Positions 1 through 8,917 of a DNA stretch of 50,626 nucleotides are shown piece by piece. The stretch's first letter is position 1. Each line of letters begins with the position of its first letter. The notes under the pieces were generated by a model. It saw nothing but the letters and a program-made list of their open reading frames with translations, ran no database searches and was not told the origin of the DNA. Origin of the DNA: an uncultured Ruegeria sp. (GTDB lineage: Bacteria; Pseudomonadota; Alphaproteobacteria; Rhodobacterales; Rhodobacteraceae); NCBI RefSeq assembly GCF_947497005.1, contig NZ_CANMFF010000025.1, positions 1 through 50,626 on the forward strand. Reading direction: 5' to 3'. The position numbers and the translations under genes are program-made.

Positions 1-158
1 TCGCATGTGATGTCGACAATATAGACAAGAGCGCCAGACTTGCCTGCACTTAGTTGTCGGTGAAAGTAGATTTCACCTTTCACCGACCAGTGGTCAGTTA
101 TCATTGGCAGAAGCTCTTTGTAGGCTTCCGGCCAAGAGAGATCATCGATGGCGGACAT
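1..158 (-). CDS. N-terminal part of unrecognised protein (runs off left edge)
   Basis: An open frame reads leftward off the window from ATG at 158, giving the first 52 residues. A GGAG Shine-Dalgarno lies about 10 bases upstream of the ATG, which supports this start. The visible protein begins MSAIDDLSWPEAYKELL and contains a G-K-S-G-A-L-V-Y-I-V-D stretch near residue 40. That stretch looks like the start of a globular domain, but I cannot assign a family. No membrane segment or signal peptide is visible. The gene is isolated from its right neighbour by about 440 non-coding bases. It could belong to the ternary-complex-associated (TCAD-type) domains, but this is only a guess from the G-x-S-G-A-x-V pattern. 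Confidence 0.5.
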   Translation of the reverse strand, partial: MSAIDDLSWPEAYKELLPMITDHWSVKGEIYFHRQLSAGKSGALVYIVDITC

Positions 159-599
159 TAACAACACTCCGCAGAAGTACCACCAAGGACTGTGTGATCT
201 TGCGCGGCGGAACTTTCCTTTGGCATGATACACAAGCAAACGTGTGAACCAAGTTGTTTGGAGACACTGGTCAGAGTTTTATGCGTGATGGTTGAACCTG
301 CCCAGTGAAAGCTCAATGCACCGCAAGATGCTTGAATGTCCGCTTTTGAGCAGTTGCGAAACAGTCTTAACGCATCGGTGAAGGTCTCCTTTGGGCCGCA
401 AGCTCCTCAGATTTCGTGTGGCTGCCTCGGTGAAACAAAATTGCATCTGTGGTCTGCTTCGAACCTTAAGTGCAAAATACAACACCCAATTCTAACGACA
501 GTGATGCTTTTGATAGTCGACCATGGAGCGCGTAAGAATAACTACTGACTTCAACTCACGATGAATGCTGAATCATCTAACTCATAAGCTGCCAATACC
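159..599. other. Non-coding stretch between left-edge gene and TauE
   Basis: No credible gene is seen. Short open frames exist on both strands around 279-548, but they lack good ribosome binding sites and overlap each other. The stretch holds the promoter of the left-edge gene and the 3' end region of the TauE operon. No strong terminator hairpin was found near 599. Confidence 0.4.
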
Positions 600-1412
600 T
601 TACGCAATAACATCAGCCATCATTCGGGCGATAACAACCAGAAGAAAGATGCCGAATGTGATCTCCAGCTTCCGGGGAGACAGTTTGTGCGCAAATCGTG
701 CACCAAACGGTGCGGCCAACATTGAAAACGGTATAACTAGCGTCGCACCCAGCAGGTGCACATAGCCCAATGTCCAAGGCGGCAGTGATTCCAGCCCCCA
801 TCCGGCATAGATATAGCCAAGCGTAGCCGGGATCGCGATCAGTATGCCCAAGCCAGCGGAAGTTGCCACGGCCTGATGGATTGACTGGCCAAAGCTGGTC
901 ATAAAGAGGTTGTTCAGGTTGCCGCCTCCAATACCCATGAACGTCGACAGAAAACCAATACCGAACCCGACACCATTGGTGACAGGGCGAGATGGTAGAT
1001 GATCACTCAATGTCCAGCTTGCGCGGTTGAACAGCATCTTGACCGCGATTAGCAGTGCAACCGCGGCAAAGATAACGCGCAGCACATTGCCCGAAACCCC
1101 GCCCACAATCAGCGAAGCCAAAACAACGCCGAACGGCACCCAGAACATCCAGGCCTGCAGCAATTCGGCATTGCCCGCCCCTTGACTGCGATGGGATCGA
1201 TAGGATCGGACTGCGGTGGGAATGATGATTGCCAGTGATGTGCCTACCGCCATATGCGCGACGACATCGGGGTTCACGTTCAGATATGGGAAAACGGTAA
1301 TCAGGATTGGCACCAAAATGGCTCCGCCGCCAATACCGAAGAGCCCAGCCAGAAATCCTGCCAGGATACCGGCCAAACCCAATCCAATCGCAAGGATGAG
1401 AAACTCTGCCAT
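600..1412 (-). CDS. TauE/SafE family anion exporter
   Basis: A 270-residue polytopic inner-membrane protein of the sulfite exporter TauE/SafE family (formerly DUF81). About eight hydrophobic segments are visible. The two half-repeats each carry the family's glycine-rich motif: G-L-F-G-I-G-G-G near residue 25 and F-M-G-I-G-G-G-N near residue 160. Family members export sulfite, sulfoacetate or other organic anions. The gene is the last of the M24-TRAP-UspA operon, about 30 bases after the UspA gene. This position suggests it removes an anionic end product, possibly sulfite or a sulfonate, formed from the imported substrate. That role is inferred from context only. Length is normal for the family and the frame is intact. 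Confidence 0.85.
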   Translation of the reverse strand: MAEFLILAIGLGLAGILAGFLAGLFGIGGGAILVPILITVFPYLNVNPDVVAHMAVGTSLAIIIPTAVRSYRSHRSQGAGNAELLQAWMFWVPFGVVLASLIVGGVSGNVLRVIFAAVALLIAVKMLFNRASWTLSDHLPSRPVTNGVGFGIGFLSTFMGIGGGNLNNLFMTSFGQSIHQAVATSAGLGILIAIPATLGYIYAGWGLESLPPWTLGYVHLLGATLVIPFSMLAAPFGARFAHKLSPRKLEITFGIFLLVVIARMMADVIA

Positions 1413-1441
1413 TCAGATTATACCCATTTCGAAAAGATAAC

Positions 1442-1879
1442 CTACGTCTTGCCTTTATCACGCACGACTAGGACTGAGCATTCGGCATGTCGTACGATCC
1501 GCGCCGCCTTGGGACCCAGCAGGTAGTCTTTTAGATCAGGGCTTTGCGAACCAACGACGATGAGATCAACATCCAATTTTCCGGCGGCTTCAAGAACTTC
1601 GACATAGACATTGCCGCTGCGTAGGTGGAAATGCACATCTGTACCTTTCGGTAAATCCTCGGCAAGCAATTCCAACGCTTTATGGCTTTCGGCTCTGTGA
1701 GCGTCTTCAAATCCTTCGGGGATAAACTGCGCCAACGGGCTGAGTGCCTTTTGTTCCGGGACCACATGCATCAGGTGCAGGTGGGTGTCGGGTTTTACAA
1801 GATCACGGATCTCAGGACACAGCATTGCCCAACAGTCACTGTCCAACAGGTCGATGGCGACCAGAATGTGTCGAGGCAT
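1442..1879 (-). CDS. Universal stress protein (UspA family), TRAP-linked
   Basis: A 145-residue single-domain UspA protein. The start M-P-R-H-I-L-V-A-I-D (first beta strand) and the C-terminal half with V-D-L-I-V-V-G-S and S-V-L-V-V-R are typical. The usual ATP-binding pattern G-x2-G-x9-G-S/T is altered. The segment reads G-S-Q-S...L-L-G-P-K, with the second glycine and the final S/T replaced, so nucleotide binding may be weak or different. It sits 3 bases after the TRAP large permease. The same arrangement is known for TeaD, the UspA protein that modulates the ectoine TRAP transporter TeaABC in Halomonas, and for usp in roseobacter ueh loci. A regulatory subunit role for the transporter is therefore likely, by analogy. 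Confidence 0.85.
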   Translation of the reverse strand: MPRHILVAIDLLDSDCWAMLCPEIRDLVKPDTHLHLMHVVPEQKALSPLAQFIPEGFEDAHRAESHKALELLAEDLPKGTDVHFHLRSGNVYVEVLEAAGKLDVDLIVVGSQSPDLKDYLLGPKAARIVRHAECSVLVVRDKGKT

Positions 1880-1882
1880 CTG

Positions 1883-3190
1883 TTATCCTTTCGACGTCAG
1901 GTATTCGGGGAGCCACAGCGCGATCTGCGGGAACACGGTCAGTAGAATGACACCAACCACCATCAGCAAGAACATGGGCAGGGCCGAGCGGGCAATGAAA
2001 CCCAGATCGCGCCCCGTCATGCTTTGCACGAGAAACAGGTTAAACCCAACCGGCGGAGTGATCATCGCCATCTCGGCAACCAACACCACGAAGATGCCAA
2101 ACCAGATCATATCGATCCCCGCGCCACGTACTAAAGGTTCAACCACGGCCATCGTCAAAACGATGGACGAAATCCCGTCCAGAAAGAATCCAAGCACCAC
2201 GTAGAACAGCGTCAGAGCCGCGATCAGCATCCAGGGGCTGAGGTTCATGCCACCAATCCACTCGGCCAGCGCGCGCGGCAATCCGGTGAATCCCATTGCC
2301 AGCGTCAAAAAGGCCGACCCCGCCACCAACAGCATGATCATCGCCGTGGTTTTTGTGGCGCCCATCAACCCGTCGATAAATTTTTCCCAGTTTAGCGATC
2401 CTTCCAGAATGGACAGTAGCAAAGCGCCCAGAACGCCTAGAACGGCGGCTTCGGTCGGAGAGGCGACACCGGCATAAATCGACCCGATGACAATCAGGAT
2501 CAGACCAACAACCGGGGCCAATTGCAGAATGCCCCGCCCTCGCTCAGACCAAGAAGCGCGTTCCTCGCGCAAGGCGCGGCCAGCGGGGTTCAGCATGCCC
2601 CAGATGATGATGTAACCCATGAACAGTACGGCCAGCATCAGCCCCGGGAATATCCCTGCCATGAACAGGCGCGTGATGGATTCCTGCGCTGTGACCCCAT
2701 AGACAATCATGATGATTGAGGGCGGGATCAACAGGCCCAGCGTCGAAGCTCCAGCCAGCGTGCCATAGGCCATATTGTCGGGATAGCCGCGCTTTTTCAG
2801 CTCGGGCACGGTGATCTTACCAATGGTGGCCAGCGTGGCCGCAGACGAGCCCGAGATGGCAGCAAATGTGGCGCAGCCCACGATATTCACATGGATCAAC
2901 CCGCCCGGCAGATGCCGCATCAGGGGTGATAGCCCGTTGAACAACCCCTGGGATAATCGCGATCGGAACAGGATCTCGCCCATCCAGATAAACAACGGCA
3001 GCGAGGCAAGCCCCCAAAGCGCCGAATGGCTCCAGACTGTGGTGGCCAGCGCATCACCGACCGGGCGCGATGTAAACAACGCCATTGCGATGAACCCGAC
3101 CCCCATCAGGGCCAACCCGATCCAGACGCCCAGGCTGAGCAAACCCAATAGGGCAACGACCATTAATATGGCGAGCGTTGTTTCAGTCAT
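1883..3190 (-). CDS. TRAP transporter large permease (DctM type)
   Basis: A 435-residue integral membrane protein of the DctM/SiaM family, the large subunit of a tripartite ATP-independent periplasmic (TRAP) transporter. It has about twelve hydrophobic segments. Family motifs visible include G-L-L-I-P-P-S near residue 155 and a C-terminal M-I-T-P-P-V-G-F-N-L. This subunit forms the sodium-coupled transport channel. It lies 3 bases downstream of the small permease, so the two are translationally close. With the DctP protein upstream and UspA downstream it makes a complete transporter. Length and frame are normal. Substrate cannot be read from this subunit. Confidence 0.93.
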   Translation of the reverse strand: MTETTLAILMVVALLGLLSLGVWIGLALMGVGFIAMALFTSRPVGDALATTVWSHSALWGLASLPLFIWMGEILFRSRLSQGLFNGLSPLMRHLPGGLIHVNIVGCATFAAISGSSAATLATIGKITVPELKKRGYPDNMAYGTLAGASTLGLLIPPSIIMIVYGVTAQESITRLFMAGIFPGLMLAVLFMGYIIIWGMLNPAGRALREERASWSERGRGILQLAPVVGLILIVIGSIYAGVASPTEAAVLGVLGALLLSILEGSLNWEKFIDGLMGATKTTAMIMLLVAGSAFLTLAMGFTGLPRALAEWIGGMNLSPWMLIAALTLFYVVLGFFLDGISSIVLTMAVVEPLVRGAGIDMIWFGIFVVLVAEMAMITPPVGFNLFLVQSMTGRDLGFIARSALPMFLLMVVGVILLTVFPQIALWLPEYLTSKG

Positions 3191-3193
3191 CGG

Positions 3194-3721
3194 TTATTCC
3201 CAGCTTTCGGATTTGTGTTCAGCTGCAAGACCCTGAAGGTCGCGCCGGATCAGCGCGCGTATGAGCGCCAGCACCAATACAAATGCAAACAGACAGAACC
3301 CAAGGGCAAAGGGGGCTTGGGGGATCCAGATCAGAATTTCATCCGATCCGTCGCTGCGATCCTCATACAGCCAGGAAGTATGGGCCATCCGCACCAGAAA
3401 ATAGGCCAGGTATGTGGTCATCGCGGCCGAGAGCGCCAGCACGAGCACCTCAAGCACATAGCGTGAGCCCGAGGGCAGTTGATCGATGATCATCTCGACC
3501 CGGATATGCCCATGCTGACCAAAGGTATATGCCATGCCCATCGCGCCTGCAGAGGCCAGGCAATAGGCCGCATAATCAGTCAATCCCGGGACGTAGACTC
3601 CAATCGCACGGCTGACCACACTGGTAATGACAAGGCCGGTAAGAACGATAATCGCCAAGGCAGCCAGCACACCGCACAGGCGGCTGATGACATGGATGCT
3701 GCGTCCTAAAAGGTCTTTCAT
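3194..3721 (-). CDS. TRAP transporter small permease (DctQ type)
   Basis: A 175-residue membrane protein with four hydrophobic segments, the DctQ small subunit of the TRAP transporter. The start at 3721 (MKDLLGRS) is chosen because a near-perfect GGAGGAAAC Shine-Dalgarno precedes it. A longer open frame extends to 3841, but it would overlap the end of the DctP gene and has no hydrophobic or family-like sequence. DctQ proteins stabilise the large permease and help dock the substrate-binding protein. The gene is followed after 3 bases by the DctM gene and preceded by DctP 67 bases upstream. That is the usual P-Q-M order. Confidence 0.9.
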   Translation of the reverse strand: MKDLLGRSIHVISRLCGVLAALAIIVLTGLVITSVVSRAIGVYVPGLTDYAAYCLASAGAMGMAYTFGQHGHIRVEMIIDQLPSGSRYVLEVLVLALSAAMTTYLAYFLVRMAHTSWLYEDRSDGSDEILIWIPQAPFALGFCLFAFVLVLALIRALIRRDLQGLAAEHKSESWE

Positions 3722-3788
3722 GTTTCCTCCGGTCCTTAAGTGCAGGGCAGCCGGGGCAGCCCTGCCAATAGGTGTTGAAACCGTGTGG

Positions 3789-4772
3789 CTATTTCGCCGC
3801 ATTATAGGCGTCGAGCGCGGCGGCACCCGCATCCCCGGCATTGTCGGCCCATTCTTGTGCCATCGTCGTGCCGATTTCCTGGAACGAGACGGCCAGTTCC
3901 GCCGTTGGCGCAGCCACGGTCATACCGTTCTCGGCCATTGTGGCGTTATATCCGTCGGTCACGCCTGCCACGGCAGCCCAGACATCGGTTTCAGCCTTTG
4001 CAGCGGCATCCATGACCACTTTCTGCGTGACCTCGTCCAGACCGTTCCAGGCGTCCAGATTAACGATCACGGCACTTTTGGGCATCCAGGCGTTCACGGT
4101 GTAGAAGTGATCGGCATAGTCCCACATCTTCTGGAAGACTCCGATGGCACCAGATCCCATCATGCTGTCGGCCACGCCGGTTGAAAACGCCTGGCTGATC
4201 TCGGTCGCTTCGGTTTTGGTCGGTGTCGCACCCATCAGCACCGCCAGACGTGAGGTATTGGCGTCCGCGGCGCGGAACTTGGCACCATCCATATCCGCCA
4301 TAGATTCAATCGGATTGGCCGAGAACAGCCCCTGAGGTGGCCAAACCGGCATGAACAACAGCTTCATGCCACGCTCTTCCAGTGCCGCCTCAATCGCGGG
4401 TTTTGAGGCCTGATACAGCGCCCATGCCTCATCAAAATTGGTGGCGACAAACGGTACAGTGTCGAGGCCAAAGATCGGATCTTCCTTGGCATGCGCGCCC
4501 ATGTAGCGGCCCCCGATAGGAACCTGCCCTGACCGCACGGCGCGCAGTATCTCGGACCCTTTATAGAGCGACCCCGCCGGATGCACGACAATCTCAAGCG
4601 CACCGGCTGAGTTGGCGGTCACGTCCTCGGCAAAGGCGATATAGGATTGCGAAATGAAGTTCTTGCCGGAATAGGCGGCCGGCATGTCCCACTTTTCTTG
4701 CGCCTGAGCCAATGTCGCCGCTGCTGATATCGCAAGCGCTGCAACACCGGTTTTCATGAATGGTCTAAGCAT
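3789..4772 (-). CDS. TRAP transporter substrate-binding protein (DctP type)
   Basis: A 327-residue periplasmic binding protein. A Sec signal peptide is visible: positive start (MLRPFMK), hydrophobic core, and A-Q-A cleavage site near residue 24. The mature part has the DctP fold pattern, including the G-S-L-Y-K-G stretch and R-S-G-Q-V near residues 66-83, and F-R-A-A near residue 165, the region of the arginine that usually contacts a carboxylate. A GGGAGA ribosome site precedes the ATG. It is the first transporter gene and follows the M24 hydrolase gene by 26 bases. The ligand is probably a small carboxylate-bearing compound, judged from the family only. Confidence 0.92.
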   Translation of the reverse strand: MLRPFMKTGVAALAISAAATLAQAQEKWDMPAAYSGKNFISQSYIAFAEDVTANSAGALEIVVHPAGSLYKGSEILRAVRSGQVPIGGRYMGAHAKEDPIFGLDTVPFVATNFDEAWALYQASKPAIEAALEERGMKLLFMPVWPPQGLFSANPIESMADMDGAKFRAADANTSRLAVLMGATPTKTEATEISQAFSTGVADSMMGSGAIGVFQKMWDYADHFYTVNAWMPKSAVIVNLDAWNGLDEVTQKVVMDAAAKAETDVWAAVAGVTDGYNATMAENGMTVAAPTAELAVSFQEIGTTMAQEWADNAGDAGAAALDAYNAAK

Positions 4773-4798
4773 TTTTTATCTCCCTGAATGTTTGTGTT

Positions 4799-6016
4799 TT
4801 AGTCCACGATCACCAGATCGCGAGGGTATTGCGTCAGCACTTCGCAACCGGTCGCAGTGACGCGGATGCTGTCGCTGATGGCCATGCCGAAATCTTCGCG
4901 GAACATGGTCGGGATAATGTGAAAGGTCATGTTTTCCTGGATCATCAATGGATCGTCAGGACGGATGGCATAGATATGCCCCTCGGCCCAGTTGGGCGGA
5001 AAGCCGATCCCGATGCCATAGGCGACACGGCTTTTGAAAAACTTGCCCAGGCCCAGTTTTTCGATCCCGGTCCGACAGCGCCGATCGATTTCACCTGCTG
5101 TTTCACCCGGTTTGATCACATCAATCGCGGTTTCCAGAATACCAATCAGCGCATCGGCCGTAGCTTTCTGTTCATCCGTGGGTTTCCCAACCACGGCCGA
5201 GCGCGACATCATCACATGATACCGGTCGACGCAGCCCGCGCCCTCAAGCAAAACCACATCGCCGCGTTCGATCACCTTGCGTTTCCATAAGGCAAAACAC
5301 AGGGCCGAGCGTCTACCGCTCACCACCATGGGCGGGTGTCCGATATATTCACTGCCTGCCGCGATGGACCCCTGATAGAGCGCCGCCGCCACGTCATTAT
5401 CGGTGCACCCCGGCGCTATGGTTTTCAACGCCGCATCCATACCCGCCTCGACCGCGCGGGCCGCCTGTCGCATCCGGTCGATCTGAGCCGGGGTTTTGAC
5501 GGGGCGGTATTGTTCGATCACTCCGTCCCAATCCTGAAATCCAACCGAATCCAACCCGGACAGGTGTCTGTAGTCGCGGACATTTAGATACCGGGTGCCT
5601 GTTTCCAATCCGATCTGACGTAAGCCCAGCCGTTCCAGAAATCCGCAAAGGACATCGATATGATCTTGCGTGTCCAGTACCGCCTCGACCCCGCCAATCG
5701 TTGGCAATGCAAGCGCCATGTCGCGGTTGACGACCCGCGTGATAACGGTGGGCAACCCTTCTTTGGGGACGAACATGCATTGAAATGTGAAATAGCCGAT
5801 GGTTTGAAACCCGGTCAGCCAGAACATATTCTCGGGGTCGAACAGCAAGGCGCCTCCCAGCCCCCTGTCTGACAGATCCGCCTGGATCATGTGCAACCGA
5901 GCAGCAAAGTCAGAGGCATCAAACGCAAGTTCGCCCGGCCAATGGCCCGAAGTCTGGGCAGGGGCAGACAAGTCAGCAGCAAATTCGATCATGGCATGTT
6001 CATTCATTATCAACAT
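4799..6016 (-). CDS. M24-fold hydrolase, creatinase/DoeA-like, metal ligands lost
   Basis: A 405-residue protein of the pita-bread M24 family, with an N-terminal creatinase_N domain (about 35-175) and a C-terminal catalytic domain (about 180-395). The five metal ligands of true Xaa-Pro peptidases are mostly replaced: E258 and M269 stand where Asp is expected, and Y333 (Y-G-I-G-I-G-F-P-P) where His is expected. M-T-F-H-I-I-P and I-S-D-S-I-R-V-T occupy the two Glu regions. This pattern resembles creatinase and the ectoine hydrolase DoeA, which cleave amide or amidine bonds without peptidase chemistry. It is first in the TRAP operon and likely opens the imported substrate. The start may instead be ATG at 6007; no strong ribosome site decides. 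Confidence 0.8.
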   Translation of the reverse strand: MLIMNEHAMIEFAADLSAPAQTSGHWPGELAFDASDFAARLHMIQADLSDRGLGGALLFDPENMFWLTGFQTIGYFTFQCMFVPKEGLPTVITRVVNRDMALALPTIGGVEAVLDTQDHIDVLCGFLERLGLRQIGLETGTRYLNVRDYRHLSGLDSVGFQDWDGVIEQYRPVKTPAQIDRMRQAARAVEAGMDAALKTIAPGCTDNDVAAALYQGSIAAGSEYIGHPPMVVSGRRSALCFALWKRKVIERGDVVLLEGAGCVDRYHVMMSRSAVVGKPTDEQKATADALIGILETAIDVIKPGETAGEIDRRCRTGIEKLGLGKFFKSRVAYGIGIGFPPNWAEGHIYAIRPDDPLMIQENMTFHIIPTMFREDFGMAISDSIRVTATGCEVLTQYPRDLVIVD

Positions 6017-6087
6017 TGCCAGACAGTTTGCGATTGATTTAGTATAATCTCAAATAACTTGTTTTACACTCAGACAGAGAAAAAGTT
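6017..6087. promoter_or_regulatory. Divergent promoter region, M24-TRAP operon / lysR
   Basis: This 71-base AT-rich gap separates the divergent M24 and LysR genes. A perfect TATAAT lies at 6043-6048 on the plus strand. An overlapping TATACT reads on the minus strand (6046-6041), so back-to-back overlapping -10 boxes are possible. No convincing -35 elements were seen. LysR proteins usually bind such a shared gap, so this is the probable operator. Confidence 0.45.
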
Positions 6088-7011
6088 ATGAATGCACGGC
6101 AAGTCGAGATTTTTCGGATGGTTATGCTGACCGGATCAGTAACAGAATCCGCAAAACGCCTGAACGTCAGCCAACCTGCAGTCAGCAAACAATTGCGTTT
6201 GTTGGAAGACGACGTGGGTTTTACCCTGTTTAGTCGCAACGGAAATCGTCTGCATCCCACAGATGAGGCCACCGCCCTGTTTGAACAGGCCGAGATGCTG
6301 TACCGGGGTCTGGATCAGCTTGATCGGTTTGCCGAGGATCTGCGCGAAAGCCGGCGTGGGATGCTCAGAGTTGCGGCAATGCCGCTGCTCTCACAAGGCT
6401 GGTTACCGTGCACAGCGGCGACTTTTCTAAGCGACCGGCCGGATGTTTCGCTGTCACTGGTCGCACGTAGCACCGATTGGATCGCCCGGTCTGTTGCCGC
6501 GGGGCGCTCTGATCTAGGTTTGGGCCTTTTCCGCAAGGATGAGTTGGGCGTGATACAAACCCCCTTGTTGCAATTGCCCTTAGTCTGTGTGTGCCCGAAG
6601 GGGCATCCGCTGGGCGGGCGGAAGCGGATCGAAGTTGACGATTTGGCGGGTCACGATCTGATTGCACCCTCGAATTTCGACCCTTTGCACCTGGCATTGC
6701 CGCAGCCATTGTCGCAAATAATATCGTCTCAACCGCGCAGATTAGAGGTGTTTACCACCCAAACCGCGCTGGAACTTGCCATGAATGGTGTTGGTATTGC
6801 TATCGTTGATGCTATGACCGCGCTTGAAAGGCCTTCAGACACAGTCGTCGTGCGACCGCTGGGTCAGAATATCGGTTTTAACATCGTACTTATGACCCCT
6901 AGACACAGGTCCAATTCGCGTCTGGTTCAGTCCATGCAGCAACAGCTTGTAAGTGATGCGCTCAGCGCTCAGGAGCGCGCGTTTCAATATGTTGCCGCGT
7001 GTGAAACATAA
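6088..7011 (+). CDS. LysR-type transcriptional regulator
   Basis: A 307-residue LysR regulator. The N-terminal winged helix-turn-helix (about residues 1-60) is clear: V-T-E-S-A-K-R-L-N-V-S-Q-P-A-V-S-K-Q-L-R-L-L-E. It is followed by an effector-binding domain (about 90-295). The gene is divergent from the M24-TRAP operon across 71 bases and is followed 88 bases later by a gamma-glutamyltransferase. It most likely controls both transcription units in response to the transported compound or its breakdown product. This is inferred from the standard LysR arrangement. The frame is intact and the length is normal. Confidence 0.92.
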   Translation: MNARQVEIFRMVMLTGSVTESAKRLNVSQPAVSKQLRLLEDDVGFTLFSRNGNRLHPTDEATALFEQAEMLYRGLDQLDRFAEDLRESRRGMLRVAAMPLLSQGWLPCTAATFLSDRPDVSLSLVARSTDWIARSVAAGRSDLGLGLFRKDELGVIQTPLLQLPLVCVCPKGHPLGGRKRIEVDDLAGHDLIAPSNFDPLHLALPQPLSQIISSQPRRLEVFTTQTALELAMNGVGIAIVDAMTALERPSDTVVVRPLGQNIGFNIVLMTPRHRSNSRLVQSMQQQLVSDALSAQERAFQYVAACET

Positions 7012-7099
7012 CTTGTGTTTAGACTGATATAGAGAATTCTTGCATCTTATTATCCATTCGCCCACACATGATGCGCTGCCAGACTCGTTAGGATATGAC

Positions 7100-8917
7100 A
7101 TGGAGTTCACCACACGGCCTGACATCACCGGGCATTTTGGGATCGCAAGTTCAACCCACTGGCTGGCCAGTCAAACCGCGATGCGTATGCTCGAAATTGG
7201 CGGTAACGCCTTTGATGCCGCAGTGGCCGGTGGGCTGGTTTTACAAGTGGCCGAGCCACATCTGAACGGTCCTTTGGGTGAAGTGCCCATATTATTGCAC
7301 CATGCCGACAGTGGCGCGACCCGCGTGGTGTGCGGGCAAGGCCCCGCGCCCGCTGGCGCAACGATTGACGCATTTCGCGCGCTTGGGATTGACCAGATCC
7401 CGGGCACGGGATTACTGGCTACAGCGATCCCTGGCGCGTTTGATGCCTGGATGCTGATGCTGCGCGACTATGGCACCCTCGATCTGTCAGAGGTGATGCA
7501 GCCAGCCATTGATTATGCAACGCATGGCGTGCCGATGACATTGAAGTTGATCAAGTCGATCACTCAGTTGCGGGGGTGGTTCGCTGCCGAATGGCCAGAA
7601 AATGCAGCGATTTACCTCGATAATGGTGACGTCCCATCGGCAGACAAACCACTGAAAAACCCCATCCTCGCGGATATGTACACCCGTATTTTACACGAGG
7701 CCACGGGCGCTGTGCAGGACCGGTCGGATCAAATTGAAGCGGCGCGCAATGTCTGGAAAACCGGCTTTGTCGCCGAAAGCATCGATCGGTTTTCTCGCAC
7801 GACCACGCATCTGGATGTGACCGGACAGCGCAATGGCGGGCTGCTGACCGGTGAGGATATGGCGGGTTGGTCGGCCATTTATGAGGACCCCATCACGCTG
7901 AACTATCGCGGCCATACCGTTTGCAAGACCGGACCATGGGGTCAGGGTCCGGTGCTGTTGCAGGGGTTGGCAATGGCCGAGCAGTTTGAGGATCACCTGC
8001 GCGACCCAAACAGCGCTGATTTCTATCACACGCTGATTGAGATCATGAAGCTGACCTACGCCGACCGGGAAACCTATTACGGCGACCCGAATGTGGTACA
8101 GGTCCCGATGGCGCAATTGCTGGGGCGAGATTACGCACAAAGCCGCGCAGAACTGATTGGCGATCAGGCCAACAATACATGGCGACCCGGCGACATCCCC
8201 GGTTTCGGCCATCCCGTAGACTATCACAGCGCCGCCACTAAGGTATTTGACGCCAAGGCGCTGGCGGCGATGGGTCTGGGTGAGCCGACTTCCAAAAGTG
8301 AAAGCGGTAGCGGTGATCCGGGGCCCGCAACCGGTGATACCTGCCACATTAGCGTGGTCGACCGCTGGGGCAACATGGTGTCGGCCACCCCGTCCGGTGG
8401 CTGGATGGAATCCTCGCCCGTGATCCCAGAGCTTGGTGTGTGTCTGGGCACGCGTCTTCAGATGATGAGCCTAACGCCGGGTGCGCCCGACATGCTTTTG
8501 CCGGGTAAACGTCCACGCAGTACGTTGACGCCGACGATTGTTCTGAACGACGCTGGCAAGCCCTATATGGCAGTTGGCACCCCGGGTGGCGACAAGCAGG
8601 ATCAATGGCAACTGGCGTTTTTGATCCGCCATCTGTTGTGCGGCATGTCCCCGCAACAGGCCAACGATGCGCCAGGGTTCAGCTCGACCCATTGGCCAGG
8701 CTCGTTCTACCCGCGCAACGCTGAGCCTGGGCAAATGAAAATTGAAGCCCGCGCGGGCCGCGAAATTATTGCCACGCTGAATGCCCGTGGCCACGTCGTC
8801 ACCACAGCACCGCCTTGGTCAGAAGGATGGATTTGCAGCGCAATGATCACCGCTGAGGGAACGTTGTCTGGGTCTGCCAGTGCCAGAGGAATGCAGGCCT
8901 ATGCACTTGGGAGATGA
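7100..8917 (+). CDS. Gamma-glutamyltransferase family protein
   Basis: A 605-residue Ntn-hydrolase of the gamma-glutamyltranspeptidase family. The nucleophile needed for self-cleavage and catalysis is visible as T414 in G-D-T-C-H-I-S-V-V-D, followed by the expected W-G-N-M-V-S. The large-subunit start (G-G-N-A-F-D-A-A-V-A near residue 35) and the small-subunit P-R-S-T-L-T-P-T are typical. No signal peptide is seen, so it is probably cytoplasmic, unlike classical GGT. The start at ATG 7100 has an AGGA ribosome site; a TTG at 7040 would add a non-conserved leader. It lies directly after lysR and may remove or transfer a gamma-glutamyl or amide group from the substrate taken up by the TRAP system. 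Confidence 0.88.
   Translation: MEFTTRPDITGHFGIASSTHWLASQTAMRMLEIGGNAFDAAVAGGLVLQVAEPHLNGPLGEVPILLHHADSGATRVVCGQGPAPAGATIDAFRALGIDQIPGTGLLATAIPGAFDAWMLMLRDYGTLDLSEVMQPAIDYATHGVPMTLKLIKSITQLRGWFAAEWPENAAIYLDNGDVPSADKPLKNPILADMYTRILHEATGAVQDRSDQIEAARNVWKTGFVAESIDRFSRTTTHLDVTGQRNGGLLTGEDMAGWSAIYEDPITLNYRGHTVCKTGPWGQGPVLLQGLAMAEQFEDHLRDPNSADFYHTLIEIMKLTYADRETYYGDPNVVQVPMAQLLGRDYAQSRAELIGDQANNTWRPGDIPGFGHPVDYHSAATKVFDAKALAAMGLGEPTSKSESGSGDPGPATGDTCHISVVDRWGNMVSATPSGGWMESSPVIPELGVCLGTRLQMMSLTPGAPDMLLPGKRPRSTLTPTIVLNDAGKPYMAVGTPGGDKQDQWQLAFLIRHLLCGMSPQQANDAPGFSSTHWPGSFYPRNAEPGQMKIEARAGREIIATLNARGHVVTTAPPWSEGWICSAMITAEGTLSGSASARGMQAYALGR

Noticed and set aside
279..548. Short overlapping open frames on both strands (68 and 70 codons)
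   Set aside because: They overlap each other, have no good ribosome sites and show no family features. They are left as non-coding.
7691..8347. Long minus-strand open frame (218 codons) inside the gamma-glutamyltransferase
   Set aside because: It is the antisense shadow of a well-supported gene with an intact catalytic motif.
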